Source of the DNA: Mytilus trossulus
Taxonomy: Eukaryota > Mollusca > Bivalvia > Mytilida > Mytilidae
Reading direction: 5' to 3'
Assembly: GCF_036588685.1 (NCBI RefSeq)
Contig: NC_086386.1
Span: 22,712,931 to 22,776,930, forward strand
Length of the DNA: 64,000 bases
The notes under the pieces were generated by a model. It was not told the origin of the DNA. It saw only the letters and a program-made list of their open reading frames with translations, and did not search any database. How positions within the stretch are numbered: the first letter of the stretch is position 1; the number at the start of each line of letters is the position of its first letter. This document shows positions 10,050 through 23,200 of this stretch, in pieces. The position numbers and the translations under genes are program-made.

Positions 10050-10110
10050 CGAGTCTCTTGTGGAGAGTTGTCTTATTTACAATCATATCACATCTTCTTT
10101 TTTTATATAG
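10050..10110 (+). repeat. Fragment of the 'gtctcattggcaatcataccac' repeat
   Basis: tgtggagagttgtcttatttacaatcatatcacatcttc matches the family 3' end. Confidence 0.6.
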
Positions 10111-10334
10111 CATAATGTAAACAAATCAAAAGAAAAAAAAACAGGCTTCGTAATATATCTTTAAAAAAAATACATTTATCAGACGACTATTTCAACGAAA
10201 CGGAAAAATCTTTTGACAAGCCGTTATATCCCCTTTGCAATACTCTGAAAAGGAATCCTTTCAATGTTTGGCACGTTCTTCACGAAAGCAAACCCCAAGA
10301 GTGACTGCATTGTGAATAGAAATATGGTCACTTG

Positions 10335-10735
10335 GTCTTTTTCCGGTCGGCCTTTAAACGCTTGCCGAAGTGGAGCCTCCGTTTAGCCGTGCGAGATGTA
10401 TCAAGTTCGCAGTAACGTGCGCGGTCAGAATGGGGACGTTGAATCCGATGTCTCGTGTAAAGAGAGTGCCACGCCCTTTGCACGTTACGAACCCTTGCAA
10501 CAACTCTTTGAGGGGTTCGTAGGTGGCCTGTTGCAAGGCAAAATTTTTGTCCCTATCCAATATACCCTCATGTCCTGTGGCAGTTCAAATTTCTCCGACC
10601 ATCATCCCAGATGGCCTCTATTGTGACAATACCTACCTACACATGTATTGTATTTATTGTGAACTTGTTCTCGTCCTGAATATGCATGAAATATTTGCCA
10701 TTGGACGTTAAGCAACCAACAATCAATCAATCAAT
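10335..10735 (+). repeat. SINE-like repeat with an (AATC)n tail
   Basis: Shares its whole layout with 20345-20740: a cttgccgaagtgg start, gaacccttgcaacaac, a ttgcaa-ggc(a)aaat module, tatccaatata, and an end at caaccaacaatc followed by a tetranucleotide run here. The open frames on both strands (10354-10626) lie entirely inside it and are not genes. Confidence 0.65.
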
Positions 10736-10739
10736 CCAC

Positions 10740-13230
10740 GAAAACATTGTACAATTATACAGTGGGATTTCCAGTGACACTAGAACAATAGAAAAGTCAC
10801 TCTTCTTATGAAAGAGATAGAAAAGGTCTAAAAACAGGAGAGACAATTTACGCATAAAACCCGATATGCATAGGGATGAATATCTCTTAAAACACAAAAC
10901 CATTATATAACTTTTATACAACCACTATAAATAAAGTATATGTTAAAGCTAAATGTGTTAATATATGAATTTTTAATTGCCAAACATGCTGTTAATTGAA
11001 CAACCTATTGTTCAACATAGGGGTGTGTAAAAACTGCCACATTTGACTGCATTTTTTTCTTTTTTTTTTTTTTAAATATATATCAAACCTTAATAATGTA
11101 GCTTTCTGGGTATCCAATTTTTAACGTGTTCTGAAATGTAGTTTCGTCACAAGAATTTTTCAAAGTTGTGTCATTTTGTCTATATGAATGTCGGTAAATT
11201 CGTATGATCGAGCACACCGACAAGTATATCGTTGGGACAACTCGATATAATGTAATCAATATACGTGAAAGATTACCTAATGTGAAGTTTATCAAAATCA
11301 TCATAAAATAATTGATCAACACATTATGTTTGAACAACATGAGTCCTTCAATATAAGATTTAAAGGTGCATATCATTTACATTCAACGTTTTTATTGGAT
11401 CTTTTTTTTTACTACAATGTAACCTCGAGGTTCAACGTTGATAGTAAAATAAATCCCAGAAATTTTTTGAATGATATTGTAAATGATATGAACCTTCGAA
11501 TTCTTATAACATCGGAATAGAAAATATGTGATCCGAATTAACCATGCACGTGTGTTACAGAAGATTATGAACTTTTATGATGTACAGGGGGTAAGGGTTT
11601 TTCTTAAACAATATTATGATCCCAAATTTGATGAATTTTGTTGGCAATACTTTAATATACACACTACATATAAAAAAGTATATATTAAATCTCAATGTAT
11701 TATTATTAGGAAAAATGTTTGACTCTGTAAAAAAAATCTTCCCCTCCCCCGTATTGCATGTAATGGTTTAAACCTAAAGGATTCGCACTAACTGCCTAAA
11801 AGGGGTCCGCTCCAGTCTTGAATCAGTGATTTTGTATATCATAAACAAAATATTGTCTCACACTGAAAGGGGCAGCCGGGCAACATGCACAGCCCGGATT
11901 GTCAAAACAACTAAGATTTACAAAAATGATTACAAACAAAAACCATCAGTTGGACAATCTTACTGGGTCTTACTGGAATCTGATTATCTCTACTGATAAA
12001 TAATGCAACACTAATGACACATTTAAGTTTTGGAATGATTTTATTCACAAAGAATGTTTCTCATTGGTATACATTTCTATGCTCTTGTCTTTTCAGAGTT
12101 TATATTTGAAATTAAAAATTGCTGCATGAAAGACACTAGCTCCACATTCCTATGCATATGATTTAATATGTATGAGAATCATTCCATAAAATATCCGTTT
12201 GATATCCTTTCAATGCATGACACTGTCTAGTGGTTTTTCTGCCACATTTACAAGGAAAACCTGGCTAAACTTGTGCTAAATCAAGCACTTGAATCTTACA
12301 TCGCTATTGATGTTAAGCAATTATTTAAAGGGCCATCCGGAACTGTTGGGTTTTATGACAGTCTTCCTTCCATACACACCATCGCTGCAAAATAATTTGA
12401 ACATTCAATTAGATGTTATAATATTATTTGGCAATCCAAAGAGAACCTGAAAACATCAGACCACAATAAACAGAGACCCCCAAAAAAGCTAATTTTACTT
12501 TACAATGAAAAAGAAATTAGTTACATGTCAAATCATCTTTTGGCTGTAGACAAAAAAATAAATAAAATCTAAATTTCGTAGCATTTTACCCCCCCCCCCC
12601 TTTTTTTAACTGAATTTGTTCAAGGTATGGTGGTTTTACCCCTTTTCAGATTTCAGTATGTCATGTTGTATATCTTTTATAAATTAGATGAATTTCTAGC
12701 AAGTTTCTACGATATTCTTTATCATTTGACAAAATACTATGCATCTGAATTAAATTGTTTACTATTTGAAAAAGCGCGCCTTCTTTTACTTTAATTTACT
12801 TCCCTTTATTTCACATAGCAACAAATATTAAAAACTGCCACATTTGACTGCATATCAATTTTTTTTCCCAAAAAAAATATATGTCAAGCAGCATAATTAA
12901 CTTTACAAATTGGGAGAAAATCAAGATGTTCCGACTATAGGTTAGTATTAAAAAAAAATAATGAAAGGTTGGCATGATTCCAGGTTTGAACCCTGACGAC
13001 ACTTAAAATCGAAAATTCACTTATTTACCTATCATATGAAGATACGATGATGTGATAAACTTAGCAATTAATCATTTACCTGGTGCATTATCATATTCAC
13101 ATTACGTTGACACGTCTCAGTTCGTCTGTGTTAGCTCATTTCAAGCTCATAAACAATGTACACCATTTTCCGCTATCCTTTACCGATTACCTCTAGTCAG
13201 AAGAGCCCACTGTTTACAGGGGCGATAATA
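10740..13230. other. Gene-free AT-rich region with a spaced direct repeat
   Basis: No coding sequence is supported. A direct repeat (aaaaactgccacatttgact followed by a T-rich run and atatat..tcaa) occurs at about 11027-11095 and 12828-12895, about 1.8 kb apart. A C/T homopolymer block is at 12588-12608. Confidence 0.45.
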
Positions 13231-13239
13231 TTTTGTCAC

Positions 13240-13440
13240 CAGTTCACGCACTGTATAGCCTTGTATAAGGTCGATAATTATAGATTATCGTTGATCATCT
13301 TGAGCAACGAGATTGATTTTCTCGCTTGAGCTGGTACAGCGAAAGTGAGAAAAGCAATCGAGTTAACGTTGAGATGACCAATGATAATCTATTTATCGCT
13401 ATTTTACCTATGACGACGTTGTCAATTTCATCATGTTCAT
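13240..13440. repeat. Imperfect fold-back element
   Basis: The left arm (tagattatcgttgatcatct, near 13281) and the right arm (agatgaccaatgataatcta, near 13372) are inverted copies about 40 nt long with mismatches, separated by about 60 nt. No coding content. Confidence 0.5.
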
Positions 13441-14251
13441 GTCAATTTCGTTAGCAACGTCACGTGGCCTCCTTAGTTTCTAGTGATAATTATTCCATCT
13501 CAAGCGAGTAGCATGATATGAAAAATATCACAAAAACAGGTCAAACGAAAAATGCACAAAATAGCGATAAAAGGATATATTGACCATGTGGACCTGAAAG
13601 AAGTTTATTGACCGAGGACGAAGTCCGAATTCGATATATAATCTTTGGGTCGATATATCCTGTATTGACCTCATACGAAAGCTATATTTGTTATATTAAT
13701 AATTTCCGACCATATTTGTATCAAAATTGTCATTTAATTTTGATGATGGAATTTTATAGATATCATATTGTCTCCTTGACAATAACAAAATATTAGTTGC
13801 TATTTCAAATTGACAATTGTATGTATTTGAAGATTATTTTCGTTGTTTCAAAACGTTTAAGATCGTTTAACAATATCCTGAAATTCATTACATGCCGTCA
13901 CAAAGTATATCGGTTTTCAGATAAAATTATTCTAAAAATATGCTTTTTGCTGTGCATATCGATTGGCTTTTTGCTATCCGCCGTTTTCTCTCTACCTTTG
14001 AAAATATAGTTTAATATGTACTTTTCCTAAAAGAATCAAATTTGTTAAAATATATACGAACTAATAATATTAAAAAATTCAACATTTCCTCCTATATAAC
14101 AAGTGATGAAAAAAAAAAGTTTTCGGGGTTTTGGGTAATATTAGTTCACTGGTTTGAAATGTTTCTCTTCGAATGAATTCCTCACGTACGGTCTACCAAC
14201 ATGAATTTATATTTCTGTTTGCTGGTTTTGTCAGTAGAACAATGTCATGCG
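13441..14251. other. No recognisable feature
   Basis: AT-rich. Short open frames here (13608-14009) have skewed composition and no exon-like borders. Confidence 0.4.
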
Positions 14252-14654
14252 CAGTGGCGGATTCAGGGGGGGGCGTAGTGGGCGTACGCCCCCCCCCCCC
14301 CTTGCTTGGACTTTTTTTTTGTACAATGATTAATCAGACTAGACTTCGTGAACTTTGCCATTTCCCGATTATTTAATTTTTATACGACAATTCTTTACTG
14401 ATCTTTACTTATAAAGATATTTTTCGCTGGTATTTACTGATTGTCAAAGTCATGTGATATGCTATGGTGGAGTTGACCAGTGCGTTGAAAAAACGGCACT
14501 TGGTCAATTTTAAATTCAAATTACAGTAATACACATTGCTTAGGCTGAGGATGTCATGACAATCAGGAAACCTTCAAAGCGATACAGGATTGAGCAAGAA
14601 CGAATTGACTTCTATTTCACTATTCCACCAAACAGAAAGTAATAGTAAAATTAA

Positions 14655-14817
14655 GAAATAATTCTTTCATGCCATGCTCTATGCTCATTTTAACATGGGT
14701 AGGCATTATATTTGTTAATATCTTAATACCGAGCGTTAGCGAGGTATTAAATGTTTACAAATATAATGCCTACCCATGTTAAAATGAGCATAGAGCATGG
14801 CATGATAGAATTATTTC
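14655..14817. repeat. Long inverted repeat (arms about 75 bp)
   Basis: Left arm gaaataattct..tcatgccatgctc and right arm gagcatggcatga..agaattatttc are near-perfect inverted copies around a short centre with gagcgttagcgag. It lies inside the transposon at 14252-16410. Confidence 0.85.
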
Positions 14818-15294
14818 GATTCTAATAGGAATATTTTGAACTTTTGTACTTCGAGACGGACCTATAGTAGACGCTCGAAATGTCGCCATTTTGATTTGAT
14901 GAACAAAAACCCCATAGAAAAATCATCAGTTTATCAATAAAAAAGAACAGAAACATTTAAACTTACTTTTAGAATGTTTTTATTTTATTTCCTAGCGAGC
15001 AACACCAACACAAATGTCCATTTTGATCTCTGGCGTTGTTCAAAATTCCTCTGACGTTGCTTTTTCAATTGTGACGTCAATCACGTGCAGCCCATGTTCT
15101 ATTCTAATTAGAACATGGCTTTGTACCCAAACCTAAAGAAGCACGTCATATTAGAATACTCTATAGACTATTACACTCTCATGGAAAAAAAGTTCAACAA
15201 TATTCATGATATTATTTACCTACGAAAACATGTTAAACCCCAAATGCCCAAGCTTATTTTATAAATATTAAAGTTGAATAATGACCCCCTGTCA

Positions 15295-15546
15295 CCCCGC
15301 CGCATTTTTGCGCCTGTCCCAAGTCACTAAGCGTCTGGGTTTGTTAGTCTTGTATTATTTTATTTTTAGTTTCTTGTGTAAAATTTGGAAATTATAATGG
15401 CGTTCATTATCACTGAACTAGTATATATTTGTTTAGGGGCCAGCTGAAGGAGGCCTCCGACTGCGGGAATTTCTCGCTACATTCGTGACCTTCTGCTGTT
15501 GTTTTTTCTATGGTCGGGTTGTTGTCTCTTTGACACATTCCCTATT
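15295..15546 (+). repeat. Penelope-1 3' tail copy
   Basis: Reads in the opposite orientation to the 54465 copy and ends with the shared 3' terminus (tttgacacattccctatttc, then cattctcaattttt). The open frames over it on both strands are repeat sequence, not genes. Confidence 0.85.
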
Positions 15547-16415
15547 TCCATTCTCAATTTTTGTAAAAGCTCTACAAAAATTTTAGTCTCAGGGAACGAA
15601 CCATTGGATTTGAGGAGGCAGTCTGAGATATTTGAGAGAGAAAAATTGACTCTGATTCTTGCCTTAATCAAAAATTCTGGCCGTATATGGATTGAAACAA
15701 TAGTCTTGCCCACGTTTTTGCTATTAAAAACGAAAATTTCAAACAAAATTATTTAGCTTGAAATGAACATGACTGAACAAAAACGGGCGTATTATTTTGT
15801 GGCCGGGGTTTGCATGTCTGACTGGAATGTCTGTTTCGCCGGACTTATATATATTGAATATTTTTTTCAAGACCAGACTGTAACCTGCCTGCTGGATGTG
15901 ACCTTTATGTTTCCATTTGTCGACCGTCATTCATAACTTCATTGTAATTTCAGATACTTTCGTAGTCTTTGGTTTTGGAACCCCTCACTTCGGCTCTCTA
16001 AGTTATGTTGGGTGAAACATATCAATCAAACATTTTGATAAAAACTGCTTGTTTGTCTTTTTTAACTCATGCATCGGTCGTATTTTAAATTTCATCGAAT
16101 TTCCATGTCTATTTTTTACTGACGAGTCTTGCGTCAAATATATCAGTAGTACATAGCTTTGGATCAATACTATCATTTTATTATAGACAATTAATAGGGA
16201 GAATATACAGCCGATAAAACATGTCCATCCCTTACACTTTACAGCAACTATAAAATATACATGCCCCAAGCCATGAACCGTTTAAATAGTGCATATTACT
16301 TATTTCATGTTTTTTTTGCCCAAAAAAGGTCCCAAAATTTTTTCGCCTAGCTCCGCTCGGCAAAATTGAAAAAATTCGCCCCCCTTTCCAAAATCCTGGA
16401 TCCGCCCCTGATGCG

Positions 16416-17040
16416 TATTCTTCATTATCATACAGCTTTTAATGTAATTTTCTCGATAAACAAATAAAAACGTACAAAACAGCGTATATCAAATGCATTT
16501 CCATTTTAAATAACAGAACTATTTGAAAATGTTCAATTGTTTCGGAATAACTTTAATCAGTGCTGTTTTTTTAAGTTATTACCAATGTAACCTCTCAGAT
16601 GTAACCAAAGAAACATTAATTTGTTACTATCCAATTTGATTTGAACATGATGAATTAGGAAGCGATTTTGTCGGATGGATAGGGTTTTGCACAGTGTTGC
16701 TTGAGATGTTTGTCCAAGTTATGTTAGACTGGAATCTGCTTGTAGTAATCTACAATCAAACACAGTAACTCGAATAATTCAAGCCCTTTCCGTGTCCGAT
16801 TTTCTCCCACACGTAGCCTCCGTAGATCAGCGGAATATAACGACTGAATTATTCGGGTTACAAACACAGATAATAAATAGAAAGTGTAACACGGATATTC
16901 GGGGCCGTCCGAGAAGATTTAACTATTAGCACAATTTCGGTATTTCCGCTTTCATTTTCGAAAAGCTCGTCATCTAAAAATATTTTTTTCTAATTTAGTC
17001 TTATTATGTCATTTTTTACCTGGAAGAATCTGTCATCATT
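16416..17040. other. Upstream region of torsin copy A
   Basis: A small inverted repeat (cgaataattca near 16771 and tgaattattcg near 16843) precedes the gene. The first ATG of the torsin frame is at 17041. No TATA box or initiator stands out clearly. Confidence 0.35.
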
Positions 17041-17233
17041 ATGAAGGTTAAGCTGCTGTATGCATTAACTTATATTTTCATTTTCTTGACAACTTGTCAC
17101 GCCATAGAACCTATCTCTGGTGTCGCTACAGTTGCAGCTGGAGTTTCAGCTGTTTTTTTGGCTAGCTTTAGAGCAATTAAGTGTCAGTTTAAAGAGTGCT
17201 GTACAAAGAGATGGATAAATTTAAATGCTACAG
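17041..17233 (+). CDS. Torsin A exon 1
   Basis: 64 codons plus 1 nt, ending GCT ACA G|gtaaag. It encodes the signal peptide, the hydrophobic EPIS segment, the CX4CC cluster and a glycosylation sequon. Confidence 0.9.
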
Positions 17234-20200
17234 GTAAAGATAAAGTCAATGAAAAAAATAACACCCTACTAAGGCCATGGAAAAATAATTGATGGTTTCC
17301 CCTCGACCTAGTCTGAGATTACTCTGACGTCCAACGGCTGTTATGCCAGACAAGCTGGGGCCGTGGGACGTCAGAGCTCGTTCCATATCAAAAAGTGGAT
17401 ATTTGCCCACCCAAAATGGTAGTCAGAGATTACTCTGACGCGACGGCTGTTTAGCCAGACAAGCTAGGGCTGTGGGACGTCGGAGCTCGCCCCTGAACAA
17501 AAAGTGGGTATTTGCCCACCCAAAATAGATACGCTACTTCCTCGCTTCTGGAGTCGACTGAGGGCCTTGGAATTATATAAATCGGGCATCAATCTCTTCA
17601 GTTTTCATTTATCTCTTCATTTATCACCTACCTGCCAAACCTTTAATTTTCTATATATTTTAACATTTTTCACAGAGACCCATGATTTCTCCATTTTTGC
17701 CTTTCATTTTTAAAGATTATCACATGACCAATGGAAACAGTGCAAATGACCATAATGTAACACCTCGTTCATTTACGCTGTAAGTTACCTAAATGTCCGA
17801 GAGCTGCCGATTGTTATCCTGGTCAGAACTAAATGCTAGCTATATATAGTTACCGATCTCCTGTAAAGGAGGTGAAAAAACGTCGTTGCTTCTAAATGTT
17901 AAACATCGTTTTCCTATGAAGGAGGTAACAAAATTTAAATATTTCGTATATATATAATAATGTTTTGCTAAATGAGAAACTATAAGTACTTCTATTTTGC
18001 TTTTCTGACAAGTTAAATTCTGTTTCGAACGTCACAGAAAGTTATATTTTAATTAGATAATGTTTAATTTCACATTTTGTAAATTTCATAAACTGTGACA
18101 TATTTTACATGTTTTACAGTTAATTGGTTAATTTTTGTGAGTACAGATATTACGTAAATCTATCAGATTGATATAATACATGTAATACATGTCTTAAGAG
18201 AATTGATTAATATACGTTGTTATTTAATGTAATATTATATTACAGGGTTTCTTTTGATGCTTCATTGAATAATAAAACTATCCAGAACCCTATACATGTA
18301 CATAGTCTACTATTATTTACGTCCAGATAGTGCGACTACACTTGCATTATACATGTTATACATCAATTGGTCTAAATCATTTGTGTAAATTACCAATATA
18401 CCTCAATTGGTGGATTATACATCAATTGAGGTATAATCCACCAATTAGTGGTTATTCCTGCCCTGATTAAGTTGTCCTCATATCTTGACTTACATCTAGG
18501 AATTGACAATGAAGGTTGGTTGAAAACAAAACTTTATGACAAAAGAGATGATTTCAGCTTTCCATTTGTGAACTTTCCATTTCTAAGTAGCAACATTCCA
18601 GCAGCACCTGCATACAGGGTATATATCTCCCAATTGATACAATATTCCTGTGCTGCATTTCCTATCATGATTTTCTTGATAGAGGGTTGCTGCTCACAAG
18701 GAAGCTATTAAACCAAGTGTTCCAAATGGTGAAGTTGAAATCATCCCTTCGTAAATTTTACGGACGCCATCACGAGTTGGTTGAGGGTTATGGATAACTG
18801 TTTCACAAATGATATCGAATATGTTCCTTACATCTTATCTACAATCCCCTTCCCTTTCATGAATGTGACCTACCAAATTAGACTATTTACCAGATTTGTT
18901 ATCACATAAGCAACACGACAGGTGCCACATGTGGAGCAGGATTTGCTTACCCTTCTGGAGCACCTGAGATCACCTTTAGTCCTTGGTAGGATCGTGTTGC
19001 TTATTCTTTAGTTTTCTATGTTGTGTCATGTGTACATTTGTTTGTCTGTTTGTCTTTTTCATTTTTAGCCATGGCATTGTCAGGTTTGTTTTTATTTATG
19101 AGTTTGTCTTTACCTTTGGCATGTTTGGTATCTTTGGTCCCTCTATTATTACAGTTTTCCTGTAATAGTCCGATTTTTGGACAAAAATTACAGTTACAAT
19201 TAATAGGCTATTTGTTCATGTTGTTACAAATCTACGTTCATTAACTAGCCAGAACAGTCATGATAGTTCTTCCATTATCATTCTTAAAATTTGTGAAGCT
19301 TCATTTTTTTATTTGAATCATGTAAGATCAAGCACATGAATGGTGTATCAGGTCTGTTCATGCCAAATACAGTTTTGCAACCTACATTATCCCCATCCCA
19401 CCTTGCACATGTTGCATGTTCACCCCTGAGGGGGATACTACCCTAGGTTCATTCGCAACCTACTCTTTCATTTGTCTTTCATGATGTTTGCACCCAATTT
19501 TAAATCATATTCCAATGTTCCAGTTGAATTATTAGAAAATTATGATTGTTGTTTTAACTTGCTTTGACAAAAATGTTTGATGTAAATACATGTACTGCAT
19601 ATATTTAGCTTTGTGTAAATAAATTAGAGCATTGAAGATTTGAAATGAAAAACACGAAGTTTAACTGTTTATTAAACAGCTAATATAAAAAAGAAGATGT
19701 GGTGTGATTGCCAATGAGACAACTATCCACAAAAGACCAAAATGACACAAACATAAACAGTTATAGGTTACCGTAAGGGCTTAGCAAGGCCGTACGGTAA
19801 CCTATAATTGTTTATGTTTGTGTCATTTTGGTCTTTTGTGGATAGTTGTCTCATTGGCAATCATACCACATGACCATGTTGACAAAATGTTAGAGCTCCC
19901 TTTTAATATTTTGAAACTGATTTTTTTTTAATTAATGCAATACACTCAGCATGCTAACCAAAACATGATTTTCTCTATCTGTTTTCTTATTTCTGTACTC
20001 AGTCACAACTTTTGACTTTCACTTGTCAAATTAAGATTTATAAATTTAAAAAAAAAATTGTCAGAATCTCACTTTGCATGTCCATGATCATGATGATGGA
20101 CACTATCATCATGATCATGACTATACCTTGTTCAAAACATGATTAAGATTTATTCAACACATGTGCGCAGTACATAAAAAAAAGTGTTGTCTGAATCTCA

Positions 20201-23200
20201 TTTTATTTTGAAACAATGAAAACAAAAATATTTGGGTGCAAAGGTGAACTGGTGTAAGGGGTTGAACATGAACAGGTAAACATGTTTTTAGTTGAATGCA
20301 TCCCGATTCCATTAATGTTCACAACTTATAGTCTCCCTTTAGCTGGCAGTAAAACCCTTGCCAAAGTGGGGTGTCTGTTTGGCTGTGCAAATATATATAT
20401 CAAGTGCCAAACCAAGTCCAGCATGTCCAGTCAGAATTACATGTAGGAATTAAAATCTGATGCCTCTTGTATAAAGTACTGTGCTCTTACAAGTTCAGAA
20501 CCCTTGCAACAACCCTTTGAGGCCACCCGAGGGTTCTGTAGATGACTGGTTGCAAAGCCAAATTTCTGTCCATATCCAATATAGTGAATATATCCAAATT
20601 TTTCCTACCTTCATCTCGGACAGTTTCTATTGTCATGATTGTAAGACCAACCTATTGAAATTATTGCTAATATGTTCTCATCCTGAACATGCAAAAAATA
20701 TTTTCTGCTGGACACTAAATAACCAACAATCTATCAGGACTACAAAATGTATCAGTTTAAAACAATATCTTTATTTTTTTATCAATTAAAAGGAATTCTG
20801 AATAAATAATGTAAGAAACAAGTCTTTGTTAAAAATGTTGATTTCATTTTTAAAATATCTGATGGAACAAATTTAATTTCTGACCAATTATCCTTGATCA
20901 TGTTAATTATAACAATATCACCTCTCTTTTTCCCAGTTTTTACATGCTTTTTGCTGTTATTTTTGGAAACTATACCTTGCAGAAGTCTGCATCTTTTACC
21001 ATGTTTACTAATATATATGATATGTTTATGTGTAGCAAAATATTTGTAGCAAATAATAATTTGAAAATGATTTTGTTCTTTCAGAACTATCCACCAGTCT
21101 TAAAAATCAAGTTTATGGACAACATCTGGTTATAAAAGCTGTAGTACGTCACATCAAGGCCCATTTATCAAACAATGATCCTTCCAAAGCTCTAGCTCTG
21201 TCATTCCATGGAGGAACAGGTACAGGGAAGAATTATGTCAGCAAAATTATCGCTGATCATTTATACAAGGAGGGAATGAAGAGTGGATTTGTTCATATGA
21301 TTGCTTCAACTAAAGAATTTCCACATGCTGATATGGTTCCTCTTTATAAGGTAAACACATTTTGTAGTGTATTATAGTACATAATAGGTGTTTATGGTCT
21401 CTAGCATTAACCTTTCACACTGAAATACATGGCATGCTAAAGGAAGTCTGTATGCTGTAAAAATATAAAAAAAAATGTTTTAGGTCTTCAACTTATAAAC
21501 TGTTATGAAACTTATACCCAATGCTTATTACCAAATAGCTCAGATCAAGATTCAATTTTGGTGGCTTAAATTTTACTGTTCTACAGTTATGCCCCTTTAC
21601 AATTGGAAAACATTGCTAAATTTTTCATTTCTGTTCTCTCACCTTAGTTTGCCTCGACCAAATGTTATAAAACTTATACACAATTCTAAATACCACAAAA
21701 CACAAGTTTTAATTTTGATGGTGTCACTTTTACCTTTCTAGAGTTATGCCATCTTACAAATTAAAAAATTGCTGATTTTTTTGTTTCGATTCCCTTATAA
21801 CCATTGCTTACTTAAGTTTGCCTCAACCAAATGTTATTAAGGTAGATCTTAAGTATACACTTTTTGAGACAGAATTTTCTTATAATTTGCCAAAATGAAG
21901 GTTTTATAATATAATATAAGAAAACAAAAAGAAAAAAAGGTGTCACTGAACTTAATTTCTTGCTGCAAGTAAAAATAACAAAAAATCTTAATTAGTCCAG
22001 TATAAATTGTTTACTAAAAGAGTTATCTCCACTAAAATGACTCATTAGAAAAATGATTTTAAAAACAAAAACAATTGATATTTGTTTAAATATTTTGAAT
22101 AATTCAATAGATCACCATGATCACCATTAAGGCATGTAAGGCATTTTTATAAATAAACAATATATCCATTAAATCGCAAATTTGTCTCCAAATTTGCAGA
22201 TTTGGGCAAATAACTACACCGATTTCGCACTGTGATTGTACAAACGAAGATGGTGGTATACCATCAATCTTCCTTAAACTTATACACAATTCTTTCTTAT
22301 TACCACAAAACTCCGATCAAGTAAAAATTTAGGTAGCTGCACTTTAACAGTTCTTGAGTTATATCCCTTTTTACTGTTACGTCCAAGAGGGGGCATCTGT
22401 GTCCCATTGACCCATTCACCATTTATTGTTTTTAAAGGCAGTGCTTTAAGGCCTGACTTTTAAGTCATGAGGTACATCTTTTCATACGCGACATCCAAAA
22501 AATCTATCTAGGGGGTCTTTTGGCCAGAAATAGATCCGTAAATGTTCAATTTTCTCCTTTCCTTTTCATTGTATGATATGGTTTTTGTTTATTTCATTTA
22601 CATTGGGAAATAAAGAAAAGATCGGTGTGTATTGTTCGTTTTAAAAAACTTGTTATAAATGTGTATTTTGCATTAAAAGCAGTCAACCTGATTACAAACT
22701 ATCATTTATATTTGTATTCCGTGTGGAAAGAGGTCGGGTCAATTTCGAGTGTTAACTTGCATCTAAAGATTTTTTAATAAGTTCAGACGTTGATATAACA
22801 ATAAAAGGTCGATTGAACATGATTGATATTGCATTTTCTATAATTCAAAGCGGAATTGGGGTTATGAACGAGATACATTTTGTACTGTAAGCGTTTTCAA
22901 TTTCGTTAGTTATGTATGTTGTGTACGTATTATCCTGGTTCCCGCTACTACGTTCCGGGAATTAGCTATTTGATATATGTGTAACATTCCGATCCGGTAC
23001 CAGTCAATCTACGCGTGTATGTGTGTATGACACAGTACGTTCTAGTTGCTGTTGGGAGAATTTTGATTAAATTCCAAATGCTCATAGAATAAGAAATATA
23101 ATCTAAACCGAATTATGTACCTCCTTCTGAGTAATTTATTGCAATATAAATATAAATCCCTTTTGACAAGAGAAATCTCACTTTTGTCAGAAATATTGTT

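Larger units (their letters stand above)
14252..16410. mobile_element. Non-autonomous DNA transposon with hAT-type ends
   Basis: The ends are inverted: CAGTGGCGGATTCAG at 14252 and, reversed, CAGGGGCGGATCCAG at 16410 (13 of 15 match), each followed inward by a G/C-rich run (gggggggcg). The 5-bp flank ATGCG is duplicated exactly on both sides (14247-14251 and 16411-16415). No transposase was seen, so it depends on a partner in trans. hAT elements start with CA(G)TG-like ends and usually make 8-bp duplications; a 5-bp duplication suggests a divergent hAT subgroup or another superfamily. A long hairpin (14655-14817) and a Penelope-1 tail copy (15295-15546) are nested inside. Confidence 0.8.

Noticed and set aside
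10354..10626. Overlapping open frames on both strands
   Set aside because: They lie wholly within a SINE-like repeat that has a second, frame-broken copy at 20345-20740.
20085..20120. Short palindrome of gatcatgatgat type
   Set aside because: Built from simple ATG/ATC triplets; such symmetry is expected by chance in low-complexity DNA.
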